64,000 bases of DNA from Caulobacter sp. X (GTDB lineage: Bacteria > Pseudomonadota > Alphaproteobacteria > Caulobacterales > Caulobacteraceae): the NCBI RefSeq assembly GCF_002742635.1, contig NZ_PEGF01000001.1:1364001-1428000 (forward strand), written 5' to 3'. The stretch's first letter is position 1. Each line of letters opens with the position of its first letter. Positions 34,952-46,014 of the stretch are shown in pieces. The translations under genes were made by a program, and so were the position numbers. The notes below the pieces were generated by a model. That model was not told the origin of the DNA. It saw only the letters and a program-made list of their open reading frames with translations, and ran no database searches.

Positions 34952-35422
34952 ATGGCCAAGCAGCACGACTACACCAGCCTGATCGAATGGACCGGGGATC
35001 GCGGCCAGGGCACGCGGACCTATCGCGGCTATGACCGCACCTGGAGCATCGCCACGCCGGGCAAGCCGGTGGTGAACTGCTCCAACGACCCGCTGCTGGG
35101 CGGCGATCCGACGCTGCACAATCCCGAGGACCTGCTGCTGTCCTCGCTGAGCGCATGCCACATGCTTTGGTACCTGCACCTGGCCTCAAGCGCGGGCATC
35201 GTGGTGCGCGGCTATCGCGACCAGCCGCTCGGCGTCGGCGAGAGCACCCCCGACGGCGCCGGCCGCTTTCTTCGCGCCACGCTGCGACCGCACATCGTGG
35301 TCGAACTCGGCGCCGATCTGGCCAAGGCCGACGCCATCCATCACGAGATCCACAAGGTCTGCTTCATCGCCCGCTCGGTGAACTTCCCGGTCGACTACGC
35401 CGCGACCTACGAGGAGGTCTGA
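34952..35422 (+). CDS. OsmC family peroxide-reductase-like protein
   Basis: 156 residues. OsmC/Ohr fold with CysP region PEDLLLSSLSACHMLWYLHL and resolving-Cys region IHKVCFIARSVNFPVDY. Thiol-dependent reduction of organic peroxides is the family role; this branch is less studied than Ohr. Co-transcribed with DUF1272 (no gap), which suggests a shared redox or envelope stress role. Confidence 0.87.
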   Translation: MAKQHDYTSLIEWTGDRGQGTRTYRGYDRTWSIATPGKPVVNCSNDPLLGGDPTLHNPEDLLLSSLSACHMLWYLHLASSAGIVVRGYRDQPLGVGESTPDGAGRFLRATLRPHIVVELGADLAKADAIHHEIHKVCFIARSVNFPVDYAATYEEV

Positions 35423-35453
35423 GGTCCCGACGGACCCCGACCTCCCCTCAGAG

Positions 35454-37358
35454 CTACTTGGCCGCCGGCACGACCGGGAACTCGACGTAGGACGCCTGGC
35501 CCACGGCATGGTGGATCGCGTTGCGGGCGACCACGAAGGTCGCCTCCTTCTCGTTGTCGCCGCCGGTGTTCAGGTTGCGGACGAACTTTGGGAAGTTCGA
35601 AGAGGTGATCTCGATGCGAATACGATGCCCCGGCAGGAAGGTGTTGCTGGTGGTGATCGGGGTCGGCTTGACGACGCTGACCGCGCCCGGCGCCAGCATC
35701 TTGGGCTTGTCGTAGCCGTCGCGATAGCGGGCCCGCATGATGGTGTCGCCGATAATGTAGGCCGCGCCGTCCGGGGCGACGTCCACCAGTTTGACGGCGA
35801 AGTCGGTGTCCTTGGCGTCCGACGACACATGCAGAACCGGGCGGACGAAGCCGGTGACCTCCATGGCCTCTGTCAGGGGCTCGCTGGTGTAGACGAGCAC
35901 GTCGTCCCGCGCCTCGATCGGGCGCTGGTCGAAGGCGCCGGCGATGACCAGGCCGCCGTTGCAGCAATCGCCACCGCCGATGGTCTGCACGGGATTGGCG
36001 GGATCATAGACATAGCGGTCCGGCTTCTCGCCCGCGGCGGGCGCGGCGGTCGAGAGCTTGCCGTCGCCGTTCAGGCTGTTGGCCCGCCCGGCGGAGCGCA
36101 GATAGAAGCGCACCGTCTTGGCCTGCTGAGGCGGCCACTGGGCCGACTGACGCCACGCATTGGCGCCCATGGAATAGTAGCGCACCGGCGGCGTGGAGGC
36201 CGGGAACGCGGCTGTATCGCCCTTCAGCCAGCGATCAAAGAAGGCGTAGACCTCCTTCTCGGCGTCGAAGTCGATCGAGCCCATGGGGCGGTCGCCGGAC
36301 GTGTAGGGACCGCTGAGGACCTTCGAGGTGAAGCCGCAATGGTTCGAGGGCGTGACCACCACGTACTGGTTGGCGCTGGCTTCCTTGTCGGAGTTCACAG
36401 TCCGGGCATGGTTGAACAGGGCCAGGTTCGGGCCGATCGACACGTCGTACCAGGAATTGAACCACAGGGCCGGCACGCCCCAGCCCTTGTCGTCATGATA
36501 GAGGCCGCCCTTGCGCCAGGCCGGATCGGCCGGTCCCTTGCGGTTGATCAGCTCTTCGAACGTGCCTGGCGGCTCGCCCAGATCCTTGAGCATGTCGGCG
36601 ACTGGCAGGTGGCGGATCTGCTTGGGCCAGTCGACCGCCGGCTTGTTGGGCGCCAGGTCGTTGTAGCGCGCGAGGCGGGCGATGGTGGGCTGATCCAAGT
36701 CCTTGGGCGGCTGCGGGTTCAGCGGGTTGTCGACGCCGTACAGCCAGACGAAGAACAGGTTGCGCGGCACGCCGCCGGTGTACCAGTTGCCCTGCTCCTC
36801 AAACTCGCCGACCTTGCCGATGCCGGCGCCCGACGACTGCGGGACCATGGCCGCGTGCGCCGGGTGGTTCTGAGCGGCCAGGGCCAGCTGCCACTCGGCC
36901 GAGGACGAGCATCCGCGCGTGCCGACCTTGCCGTTCGACCACGGCTGCTTGGCGATCCAGCTCAGTGTGTCATAGCCGTCGGTCTGCGGCTTGCCGAGGA
37001 TCTCCCAGTCGCCTTCCGAATAGAAGCGGCCGCGCTCGTTCTGCAGCACCAGGACGTAGCCGTGCTTGATCGCCTCCAGCGCGTTGAGGCTGCTCCGGAC
37101 CTTGTAGGAAAGCTCGTTGTACGGCGTCTTGATCAGGATCGTCGGCAGGGGCCCCTTGGCGCCCTTGGGACGATAGATGTTCGTCGCCAGCCGCACGCCG
37201 TCGCGCATCGGCACCATCTCGAACATGGTGACATCGGCCTTCTGGGACAGCTCTCGGTCGATCGCCGCGTCCGAGAACTGGGAATAGTCCTGCGCCCAGC
37301 TTGGCGACGCCGTCGCCAAAACCATGACCGCCGCACAAACCTTCGCCGAAACACGCAT
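35454..37358 (-). CDS. CocE/NonD family hydrolase (X-Pro dipeptidyl-peptidase fold)
   Basis: 634 residues. A signal peptide (CAAVMVLATASPSWA) is followed by the alpha/beta hydrolase X-Pro peptidase S15 domain: MVPMRDGVRLATNIYRPKGA, KPQTDGYDTLSWIAKQPWSN, and the nucleophile region VGTRGCSSSAEWQLALA, then the C-terminal jelly-roll (FLPGHRIRIEITSSNFPKFV). Acts on esters or amides in the periplasm; family members include cocaine esterase and glutaryl-7-ACA acylase. Substrate unknown; likely monocistronic. Confidence 0.9.
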   Translation of the reverse strand: MRVSAKVCAAVMVLATASPSWAQDYSQFSDAAIDRELSQKADVTMFEMVPMRDGVRLATNIYRPKGAKGPLPTILIKTPYNELSYKVRSSLNALEAIKHGYVLVLQNERGRFYSEGDWEILGKPQTDGYDTLSWIAKQPWSNGKVGTRGCSSSAEWQLALAAQNHPAHAAMVPQSSGAGIGKVGEFEEQGNWYTGGVPRNLFFVWLYGVDNPLNPQPPKDLDQPTIARLARYNDLAPNKPAVDWPKQIRHLPVADMLKDLGEPPGTFEELINRKGPADPAWRKGGLYHDDKGWGVPALWFNSWYDVSIGPNLALFNHARTVNSDKEASANQYVVVTPSNHCGFTSKVLSGPYTSGDRPMGSIDFDAEKEVYAFFDRWLKGDTAAFPASTPPVRYYSMGANAWRQSAQWPPQQAKTVRFYLRSAGRANSLNGDGKLSTAAPAAGEKPDRYVYDPANPVQTIGGGDCCNGGLVIAGAFDQRPIEARDDVLVYTSEPLTEAMEVTGFVRPVLHVSSDAKDTDFAVKLVDVAPDGAAYIIGDTIMRARYRDGYDKPKMLAPGAVSVVKPTPITTSNTFLPGHRIRIEITSSNFPKFVRNLNTGGDNEKEATFVVARNAIHHAVGQASYVEFPVVPAAK

Positions 37359-37474
37359 CTTGCTCTCCCCTCGGATGCGCGCAGCAAACCATCCGCGGGC
37401 GGAGGCTCAAGCCACTTTTTTAATCATCGTTCGTCGAGGAGCGGACCGCGCGTCTGGGCAAGGATCCGCGCAGC

Positions 37475-37502
37475 AAAAAGCCGCCGGATCGCTCCGGCGG
37501 CT
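37475..37502 (-). terminator. Rho-independent terminator of the CsbD gene
   Basis: Perfect 10-bp stem (AGCCGCCGGA / TCCGGCGGCT) with a TCGC loop; on the minus strand it is followed by a run of five T. Lies 24 bases past the CsbD stop. Confidence 0.9.
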
Positions 37503-37525
37503 CTTCGTCAGTAGTAGGCCGGCGT

Positions 37526-37708
37526 TCAGCGCTTGATCGCGTCGCCGATCTTGTCCTGGGCCTGGCCGACCTTGTTCTGGATGTCGCCCTTGGCCTTCTG
37601 GGCCGCGCCTTCGGCTTCCAGGCGTTCGTTGTCGGTCATCTTGCCGACGGATTCCTTGACGGCGCCCACGCCCTTGTCGACGGCGCCTTCGACACGATTG
37701 GTGCTCAT
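37526..37708 (-). CDS. CsbD family stress-response protein
   Basis: 60 residues, highly charged and helical: RVEGAVDKGVGAVKESVGKM and KGDIQNKVGQAQDKIGDAIK. CsbD proteins are small general-stress proteins of unknown biochemical role. ATG 37708 follows CAGGAG; a longer frame start at 37924 lacks support. Confidence 0.92.
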   Translation of the reverse strand: MSTNRVEGAVDKGVGAVKESVGKMTDNERLEAEGAAQKAKGDIQNKVGQAQDKIGDAIKR

Positions 37709-37772
37709 GGCTATCTCCTGCGATGTTGTTGTGGTCGCAGAAGAAACGGCCGGAGCGGAGGTCTGTTCCGAC

Positions 37773-38621
37773 CTAGTGTGAAGCGCCCATGGCCATCGCC
37801 GAAACGGCCGCGGCGGGCGTGGCGCCCGGCATGGCCGGTTCCGGTCTTGGCGCGCGCGCTTGGGTGACCGCCGCGCCAGGAACCTTGTCGAGCAGGGCCA
37901 GGGTCTCGCGAATGAACTTGGCATGGGTGACGATGCCGATCTCCAGGCGCTCGCCCGACAGCTCGACCTGCTGGGTCAGAAGGCCGGCCACGAACTGGAC
38001 CTCCTGGCTCTCGCTGGCGCCCGGCCGCCGACGCGCGCCCTCGGCCATGAACACCGGCCCGCCCGAATTGCCGGGGAACACCGAGAAGTCCATCAGGAAG
38101 GTCGGGAAGTTCGTCGCCGGGGCCAGCGGATACGACGCCACGCGGCCCGAGCGCAGGATCGGGAAGCCGGCGGGATTGGCCGACAGCCCCCGGGGGAAGC
38201 CCAGCGCCATCATCTCGTCGCCCGGGCCCAGGTTGAACTTGTTGAAGGTGTCGTCCTGCGCCAGGTAGTTCAGCGGGATCGCCGCCTTGGCGAACTCCGG
38301 CGGCGCCTCGACCACCATGACCGCGACGTCGCGGGTCGGATGCTTGGTCCACAGAGGATGGTCGCCGTCGCGGATCGTCAGGGACTCCGGATCGTAGCGC
38401 CAGACGCCTTCGGCGCCCTGGATGCGATAGCCGATCCGGGCCGACACCGACGGCATCTTTTCGAAGACGTGGGCGGCGGTGACCAGGATCGTGCGGGGCT
38501 TGCCGTCCGGGGTGGGGTCGGACACCAGAAAGCCCGTGCCCACCGTGCGGGAGCCATCGCCCAGAGGCTGCTCCAGTTGCACCGTCGCCTTGATCAGGTC
38601 GACGGACAGATCCCACGCCAT
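37773..38621 (-). CDS. Trypsin-like serine protease, no signal peptide
   Basis: 282 residues with the triad: His in RTILVTAAHVFEKMP, Asp in TKHPTRDVAVMVV, Ser in FPGNSGGPVFMAEG. It begins MAWDLSVDLIKATVQ with no export signal, so it is either cytosolic or exported by another route. An Ala/Pro-rich tail follows. Start ATG 38621 fits. Target unknown. Confidence 0.85.
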   Translation of the reverse strand: MAWDLSVDLIKATVQLEQPLGDGSRTVGTGFLVSDPTPDGKPRTILVTAAHVFEKMPSVSARIGYRIQGAEGVWRYDPESLTIRDGDHPLWTKHPTRDVAVMVVEAPPEFAKAAIPLNYLAQDDTFNKFNLGPGDEMMALGFPRGLSANPAGFPILRSGRVASYPLAPATNFPTFLMDFSVFPGNSGGPVFMAEGARRRPGASESQEVQFVAGLLTQQVELSGERLEIGIVTHAKFIRETLALLDKVPGAAVTQARAPRPEPAMPGATPAAAVSAMAMGASH

Positions 38622-38755
38622 GTCGCCCCCTTCGTCACGCTTACTAAAACCACTGCGCCCGACACCGCGAGGAGTTTGACCACAGGTTTTTCACGCCGCA
38701 AGTTGTCGTTCTGCCGCAGTCGCGCGTTGAGCAGGGTTACGGGGAATTTTCTCGC

Positions 38756-40945
38756 ATGAATCGCCGCCAGATGATGACGAGCGCCGCCGCCGCGCTTACC
38801 TCGTCTTCCGCAGTCCTTCCTGGAATAGCTTTCGGATCTCCCATGTCGTCATCGCCCGCTCGTCCCGTTCCGCCGGTCGCCAAGAAGACTCCCAAGACGA
38901 TCGAGCAGCTGGGCCGCAAGCGGACCGACGACTATGCCTGGATGAAGGACGACAACTGGCAGAAGGTCCTGCGCGACCCGACTCTGATCAAGGCCGACGT
39001 CAAGGAGCACCTGACGGCCGAGAACGCCTACACCAAGGCCATGCTGGGCTCGACCGAGGCTCTTCAACAAAAAATGTTCGAGGAGATGAAGGGCCGCATC
39101 AAGGAGGACGACGCCAGCGTCCCGGCCAAGGACGGTCCGTTCGAATACTACACCCGCTATGACAAGGGCGCGCAGCATCCGGTCCACGCCCGCAAGCCGG
39201 TCGGCGGCGGCGCTGAGGAGGTGCTGCTGGACGAGGAGGCCGAGTCGAAGGGCAAGGCCTTCTACCAGGTGGGCGCGGCGACCCACTCGCCCGATCACAA
39301 GCTGTACGCCTTCGCCGTCGACGAGCAGGGCTCGGAAGTCTTCCGTATCTACGTCAAGGACCTGGCGACCGGGAAGGTGCTGGAAAGCCCCGTCGAGAGC
39401 ACCACTGGCGACTTCTGTTTCTCGCCCGACAGCCAGTGGCTGTTCTGGACGTTCCGCGACGATAACGGCCGCCCGGCCAAGATCTACCGCCGCCCGGCGC
39501 GCGGCGCGGCCAAGGACGACGTGCTGATCTATGACGAGCCCGACGAGGGCTTCTTCATCGGCGTCGGCGCGACCGGCTCAGACAAGTACATTGTGATCTC
39601 GTGCGGCAACCAGGAGACCAGCGAGGCGCTGATCATCCCGGCCGCCGACCCGACCGCCAAGCCGGTCATCTTCCATCCCCGCCAGGTCGGCGTCCGCTAC
39701 GAGGTCGAGCACTGGAACGATCACTGGATGATCCGCACCAACGCCGATGGGGCGGTCGACTGGAAGCTGGTCACCACGCCCGAGACCGCCACCGGCAAGG
39801 CCAACTGGAAGGACTGGATCGCCCACCAGCCCGGCCGCCTGATCTCCGGGACCATGGCCTTCAAGCGCTGGTTCGTGCGCCTGGAGAAGGTCGACGCTCT
39901 CAACCGCGTCACCGTCACCGCCGCGAATGGCCAGGAACACGTCATCGGCTTCGACGAGGCGGCCTACGCCCTGTCGCTGGAAGGCGGCTACGAGTACGAC
40001 ACCGATACGGTGCGCTTCGTCTACAACTCGATGACCACGCCCCGGCAGTGGTTCGACTACGACATGGCCAAGCGCACCCGCACCCTGCGCAAGACCCAGG
40101 AAATCCCCTCCGGCCACGATCCGTCGAAGTACGAGACCCGTCGCCTGAACGCCAAGGCGGCCGACGGCGCCGAGGTGCCGATCTTCGTCCTGATGAAGAA
40201 GGGCACCAAGCTGGATGGCACAGCGCCGCTGCTCCTCTACGGCTACGGCAGCTACGGCATCGCCATGGAGCCCAGCTTCTCGATCCGCAACTTCAGCCTG
40301 GTCGACCGCGGCTGGATCTGGGCCACGGCCTGCCCGCGCGGCGGCTCGGAAAAGGGCTGGGGCTGGTTCCTGGACGGCAAGAAGTTCAAGAAGAAGAACA
40401 CCTTCACCGACTTCATCGCCTGCGCCGAGCACCTGCACGCGGCCGGCTACGGCAAGCCGGCCAACACGGTGGCCTATGGCGGCTCGGCCGGCGGCATGCT
40501 GATGGGCGCGATCAGCAACATGCGTCCGGACCTGTTCGCCGGGATCATCGCGGCCGTGCCGTTCGTCGACGTGCTGAACACGATGAGCGACACCACCCTG
40601 CCTCTCACCCCGCCGGAATGGCCCGAATGGGGCAATCCGCTGGAGGACCAGGAGGCCTACGACTACATCGCCAGCTATAGCCCCTACGACAACGTCGCCA
40701 AGAAGGCCTATCCGGCGGTGCTGGCGACCGGCGGCTTGTCCGACCCGCGGGTCACCTACTGGGAGCCCGAAAAATGGACAGCCAAGTTGCGTGAGCACAC
40801 CACCAGCGGCAAGCCTGTCCTTCTGAAGATCAATATGGACGCGGGCCACGGCGGCGCGTCCGGCCGCTTTGACTTCCTCAAGGAGATCGCCTTGGACTAC
40901 GCCTTCGCCGTCTGGGCGGCCGAGAAGGGGTGGGAGAAGGCGTGA
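38756..40945 (+). CDS. ptrB: Oligopeptidase B (prolyl oligopeptidase family S9A)
   Basis: 729 residues. Twin-arginine-like N terminus (NRRQMMTSAAAALTSSSAVL) followed by an S9 propeller (SDNTG-free repeats) and the catalytic domain: GYGSYGIAMEPSFSIRNFSL, nucleophile in VAYGGSAGGMLMGAISNM, Asp region LATGGLSDPRVTYWEPEKW, His in INMDAGHGGASGRFDF. Oligopeptidase B cleaves after Lys/Arg. The N-terminal signal suggests a periplasmic form. It overlaps the next start by a GTGA junction. Confidence 0.9.
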   Translation: MNRRQMMTSAAAALTSSSAVLPGIAFGSPMSSSPARPVPPVAKKTPKTIEQLGRKRTDDYAWMKDDNWQKVLRDPTLIKADVKEHLTAENAYTKAMLGSTEALQQKMFEEMKGRIKEDDASVPAKDGPFEYYTRYDKGAQHPVHARKPVGGGAEEVLLDEEAESKGKAFYQVGAATHSPDHKLYAFAVDEQGSEVFRIYVKDLATGKVLESPVESTTGDFCFSPDSQWLFWTFRDDNGRPAKIYRRPARGAAKDDVLIYDEPDEGFFIGVGATGSDKYIVISCGNQETSEALIIPAADPTAKPVIFHPRQVGVRYEVEHWNDHWMIRTNADGAVDWKLVTTPETATGKANWKDWIAHQPGRLISGTMAFKRWFVRLEKVDALNRVTVTAANGQEHVIGFDEAAYALSLEGGYEYDTDTVRFVYNSMTTPRQWFDYDMAKRTRTLRKTQEIPSGHDPSKYETRRLNAKAADGAEVPIFVLMKKGTKLDGTAPLLLYGYGSYGIAMEPSFSIRNFSLVDRGWIWATACPRGGSEKGWGWFLDGKKFKKKNTFTDFIACAEHLHAAGYGKPANTVAYGGSAGGMLMGAISNMRPDLFAGIIAAVPFVDVLNTMSDTTLPLTPPEWPEWGNPLEDQEAYDYIASYSPYDNVAKKAYPAVLATGGLSDPRVTYWEPEKWTAKLREHTTSGKPVLLKINMDAGHGGASGRFDFLKEIALDYAFAVWAAEKGWEKA

Positions 40946-41499
40946 GTTCGGCAGTCGTTATCCGTCCGTCCACGGACGCCGACCTTCCCGCGATCACCGC
41001 GATCTACGGCTGGAACGTCCTGAACGGCTTCGGGACGTTCGAGGAGGTTCCGCCCGACCAGGCGGAGATGACCCGTCGGCGCGAGGGCTTCCTCGCGCGC
41101 GGCATGCCCTATCTGGTCGCCGAGTTGGACGGCAAGGTCGTGGGCTACGCCTATGCCGGCCCGTTCCGGCTGCGGGCGGCTTATCGCTATACGGTCGAGG
41201 ACAGCATTTATGTCTCGCCCGATGCTGTTGGGAACGGCGTGGGACGGGCGCTGCTCGGCGCCCTGATCGACGCCTGCGAAGCGCTAGGCCTGCGACAAAT
41301 GTGCGCAGTCATCGGGGATAGCGGCAACGCGGCCTCAATCGGCCTGCACGCCGCGCTCGGCTTTGAAAAGAAGGGCGTTTTCCCGGATATGGGCCACAAG
41401 TTCGGCCGTTGGCTGGACCTGGTCTGGATGCAGCGTCCCCTAAATGGGGGCGGCGCGACCCCGCCAGACACGCCCGGCATGTCGCTGAGCGGCGTTTGA
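40942..41499 (+). CDS. GNAT family N-acetyltransferase (phosphinothricin-type)
   Basis: 185 residues. GNAT acetyl-CoA motif A in YVSPDAVGNGVGRALLGAL, motif B-like NAASIGLHAALGFEKKG, N-terminal RPSTDADLPAITAIYGWNVL. The FGTFEE and VVGYAYAGPFRLRAAYRYTV segments match PAT/Bar-like enzymes that acetylate small amines or methionine sulfone/sulfoximine. GTG 40942 overlaps the ptrB stop, preceded by GGGAGAAGG, so it is translationally coupled. Confidence 0.85.
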   Translation: MSSAVVIRPSTDADLPAITAIYGWNVLNGFGTFEEVPPDQAEMTRRREGFLARGMPYLVAELDGKVVGYAYAGPFRLRAAYRYTVEDSIYVSPDAVGNGVGRALLGALIDACEALGLRQMCAVIGDSGNAASIGLHAALGFEKKGVFPDMGHKFGRWLDLVWMQRPLNGGGATPPDTPGMSLSGV

Positions 41500-41569
41500 A
41501 GTCTTTTTCGAAGTAAAGCTTAACCTCCCCCACGTATATCGTCGTTCTTGACGACAGCGAGGGCTGGGA

Positions 41570-43381
<1,812 letters not shown>

Positions 43382-43406
43382 CCCACCCGCCTCGCGGGCC
43401 GACAAC

Positions 43407-43437
43407 AAAAAAGGGGACGCCATGGCGTCCCCTCTTT
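43407..43437. terminator. Bidirectional terminator between hybrid kinase and mucR
   Basis: Perfect 20-base palindrome GGGGACGCCATGGCGTCCCC (43413-43432) with six A on its left and TCTTTC on its right, so it serves the convergent kinase and mucR genes. Confidence 0.9.
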
Positions 43438-43484
43438 CATTCAGATTGGCTCGGCGACCGCTCGTGAGAACTGTCGCCGGTACG

Positions 43485-43913
43485 TCAAGACTTGCGCGAA
43501 CGCGGAGCCTTGCCCTTTCGACCGCCCTGCCCCAGGCCCAGGGCCTTGGCCATCTTGGACCGCGCTTCACTGTAGGCCGGAGCGGTCGTCGGATAGTCGT
43601 TCGGCAGACCCCGTTTAGCCTTGTACTCGGCCACGGTCATGCCGTGGGTCGTGAGGTGGCGCTTCAGCGTCTTGTACGGCTTGCCGTCCTCGAAGCTGAT
43701 CAGCGCCTCAGGCGTAATGCTTTTGCGGATCTGAGCCGGCGTCGCCTTGGTCACGGTCTCCACGGTGGGAGCCGGCGGCGCGCCAATACCGGCCAGGGCG
43801 TCGTGCGTCGCGCGGATCAAGGCCGGAAGGTCCGACACCGGCGTCGAATTATTCGCAACATAATTAGCCACGATTTCCGCCGTTAGCTCGATGAGGGTCG
43901 CTTTATCTTCCAC
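43485..43913 (-). CDS. mucR: MucR/Ros family transcriptional regulator (paralogue 2)
   Basis: 142 residues. Ros/MucR domain with ITPEALISFEDGKPYKTLKR, HLTTHGMTVAEYKAKRGLPN and YSEARSKMAKALGLGQGGRK; basic tail. GTG 43913 is chosen over GTG 43919 because GGAG is eight bases upstream and the resulting MEDKATLIELTAEIV mirrors MEDQSDLIEMTAGIV of the other copy. Both Cys ligand positions (CLEC in Ros) are lost: SFED. Confidence 0.92.
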   Translation of the reverse strand: MEDKATLIELTAEIVANYVANNSTPVSDLPALIRATHDALAGIGAPPAPTVETVTKATPAQIRKSITPEALISFEDGKPYKTLKRHLTTHGMTVAEYKAKRGLPNDYPTTAPAYSEARSKMAKALGLGQGGRKGKAPRSRKS

Positions 43914-44472
43914 GATCACAACTCCATTCCCCTATTCTCCCGCTGAGCCCGCAATTACACCTTCGCTTGAGAAAAACAAGTAGTTCAAAGCCAGAAAGCT
44001 GATTGATGCGTGTTAAAGCTTAGCAATCGTTTGTGAATGAGCGCGTTCAACGAGGAAAATTTCCATCCACTATAAGGCTGACCACCTCGCTTTAAGCCCG
44101 GCCAGCCTAGCGAAAACAGCGTACGCCGGCATCCATCACGCAGTTGCGAACAGCACTCATGTATGTGAACGGCGGTCACGATGCGAATATCGTGATCACC
44201 AGCTTCGTCGACAGAACAACACGCAAACGTTGAAACGGATCATCGTCGCTCGCGCTTTCGTCGATTAGGGTTTTGCTCATCTGGATTTGGCCGAGAAACG
44301 ATCTACCGTCGACCAACGATTTCCAGGGCGATTCGTAGCGCGCCGCGTCAGGTTCGGCGACGTTTTCCGGGTTAGGAAAGGCTCAACGAAGGGACGCAGC
44401 GATGCGTCGCCCCGCCACGGACTTGGCGCAGGAAGCTGCAAAGATGGCCACCGCCGGTGGCTTCAGCAAGGC
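43914..44472. other. Gene-poor 559-bp stretch left of the accessory segment
   Basis: Lower G+C than its surroundings and no supported gene. A short ATG frame at 44402-44476 (24 residues ending ATAGGFSKA) lacks a ribosome site and looks like chance or the tail of a decayed gene. The mucR promoter should lie at its left end. Confidence 0.6.
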
Positions 44473-45138
44473 CTAGTTGTAGGCAACTCCTGGGTGCTCT
44501 CGACGCCACTTGGCGGAGGAGGCGCCCAAAAGCGTTTTATAGCTAACCGTAACGCCTGCCGAAGGCTTCCCGCTCTTCATTAGCGGCCCGACTCTGTACG
44601 ACTTCGCGAAAATACGACCAAATCCCTTCAGAGATTCGCTATCTCCGGTCGCATTGAAGGTACATTTAGTTAGCCTACCATCGCTATTAACGACGCATGT
44701 AGTAAATAAAAACCCCTCGAAAGCATCATCTCTATACTCAGGCGGTACATACGCTAGCTGATCTTCATTGGGCATTTTCTCAATGACATCAAATTGACTA
44801 ATATCGTATACTATAATGGGCTCAGGGAGCTCTACTGACTCCTCTCGTTTCATGGCTGCCGGGCGTTTGGAAATCAGCGCCGCTGCGGCTTGCCCTTTTG
44901 ACACCCCGGGCACGGTGGCCTTCTTCATGGAGCCCGGCGACGGATCAATCGCTTCATCGACCTTAGCTGGCTTTGCCGTGATTTTTGTTGGGATGTCGAC
45001 GCCGAAATCGTGAGCCGCAGCCGGGGAAGGGATCGGATTTTTCCAGATATAGACACCAACGGCTATACCAACGATGGCCAAGAAGAAACTGCCCGCAGCC
45101 CAGAACTCGTTCCTCGTGAACCTGCTCACCGTTCGCAC
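44473..45138 (-). CDS. Hypothetical membrane-anchored protein with TonB-like C terminus
   Basis: 221 residues if GTG 45138 is used. One N-terminal membrane helix (FFLAIVGIAVGVYIWKNPIP), a Pro/Lys-rich middle (about 35-95) and a C-terminal domain (CVVNSDGRLTKCTFNATGDS, RIFAKSYRVGPLMKSGKPSA) resembling the TonB_C/energy-transducer fold. No family could be named. Codon use and base composition are noticeably more A+T-rich than the core genes. Confidence 0.6.
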   Translation of the reverse strand: MRTVSRFTRNEFWAAGSFFLAIVGIAVGVYIWKNPIPSPAAAHDFGVDIPTKITAKPAKVDEAIDPSPGSMKKATVPGVSKGQAAAALISKRPAAMKREESVELPEPIIVYDISQFDVIEKMPNEDQLAYVPPEYRDDAFEGFLFTTCVVNSDGRLTKCTFNATGDSESLKGFGRIFAKSYRVGPLMKSGKPSAGVTVSYKTLLGASSAKWRREHPGVAYN

Positions 45139-45429
45139 GCCCCCATGCTTCTTGAAGACAAAAGCAGAGCGAGAATGGGAGTCAACTATGCAGCGCCCTT
45201 ACCTTGATCAGCCCCCAAGAAAGCGGGGCGCAAATGATGACACACGCAAATCGCGGAGATGCCCCCCCTACCGACCAGCCTCGTATGGGCTGGCCGGCGG
45301 TCGAACAGGTTTGAGCGGAAGACTCAGCTATGCGCCTTCAAAACCCACCATTAGCTTAGCTCAGGACGGCCGTTATCCGGCGACAACCGAGCGACTAGGC
45401 TGTCACCTAGCCACGGTAGAGACGTACGC

Positions 45430-45909
45430 ATGGCCTACGAGATGCAGGGCGTTGCGCTAGCCAAGCTGTACGAGCTGGCGATTGCGCGGCTCAATTCCGC
45501 GACTCAAATTGCCACGACCGCTATTCAATCGCTCTTGCTCATCAACGGCGGAGCGATTGTGGCCGTACTCGGCCTTCTCGCCCAAGGCAAAAACGCCTCG
45601 ATCCTAGCGGGGGTATATTTACCCACGGTCCTTTGCGGGATCATGGCTTTCGCGTTGGCCGTCTTTCTAACGCTTTTAGCCTCCGTCTGCGGTCATGATT
45701 CCCAAGCGCGAATGTCAGGCGTCGAGGTTCGAGAAGCCGAGCGATTCTATCAGACTGCGGAGTTTGGCCGCCCCGCAGAAGAAGTCGCTGAGCTCGAAAC
45801 AGCGAACCGTCACCTTGTAATGGGCGTGTGGCTGGTCATCGCCTCAGTGTTTCTGTTTCTGACAGGCGGGGCCTATTTGGCCTGGGCCTTTCTCGCCCCC
45901 ATTTGGTAG
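45430..45909 (+). CDS. Hypothetical three-TM membrane protein
   Basis: 159 residues. A soluble amphipathic N-terminal helix (EMQGVALAKLYELAIARLNS) precedes TM1 (SLLLINGGAIVAVLGLLAQG), TM2 (IMAFALAVFLTLLASVCGHD), a charged loop (REAERFYQTAEFGRPAEE) and TM3 (WLVIASVFLFLTGGAYLAWA). The LINGGA motif occurs in several small membrane families of unknown role. Likely co-transcribed with the HEPN-like gene 105 bases downstream. ATG 45430 fits the composition, though its ribosome site is weak. Confidence 0.65.
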   Translation: MAYEMQGVALAKLYELAIARLNSATQIATTAIQSLLLINGGAIVAVLGLLAQGKNASILAGVYLPTVLCGIMAFALAVFLTLLASVCGHDSQARMSGVEVREAERFYQTAEFGRPAEEVAELETANRHLVMGVWLVIASVFLFLTGGAYLAWAFLAPIW

Positions 45910-46014
45910 CCAAACCTACGCGCCGCACATCCTCTGAGAGAGCGTCTATCGGGACCGCGACCGGTCAAACGTCAAAACCGAAAAGGGATTTGGAACGTGA
46001 CTGGAGGGCGGAAA

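Noticed and set aside
35508..37514. A 668-codon plus-strand frame opposite the CocE-type hydrolase
   Set aside because: Shadow of a gene with signal peptide and S15 domain; no domain or ribosome site.
44402..44476. A 24-residue frame ending ATAGGFSKA
   Set aside because: No ribosome site, stop codon 60 bases upstream in frame, no family; too short to call.
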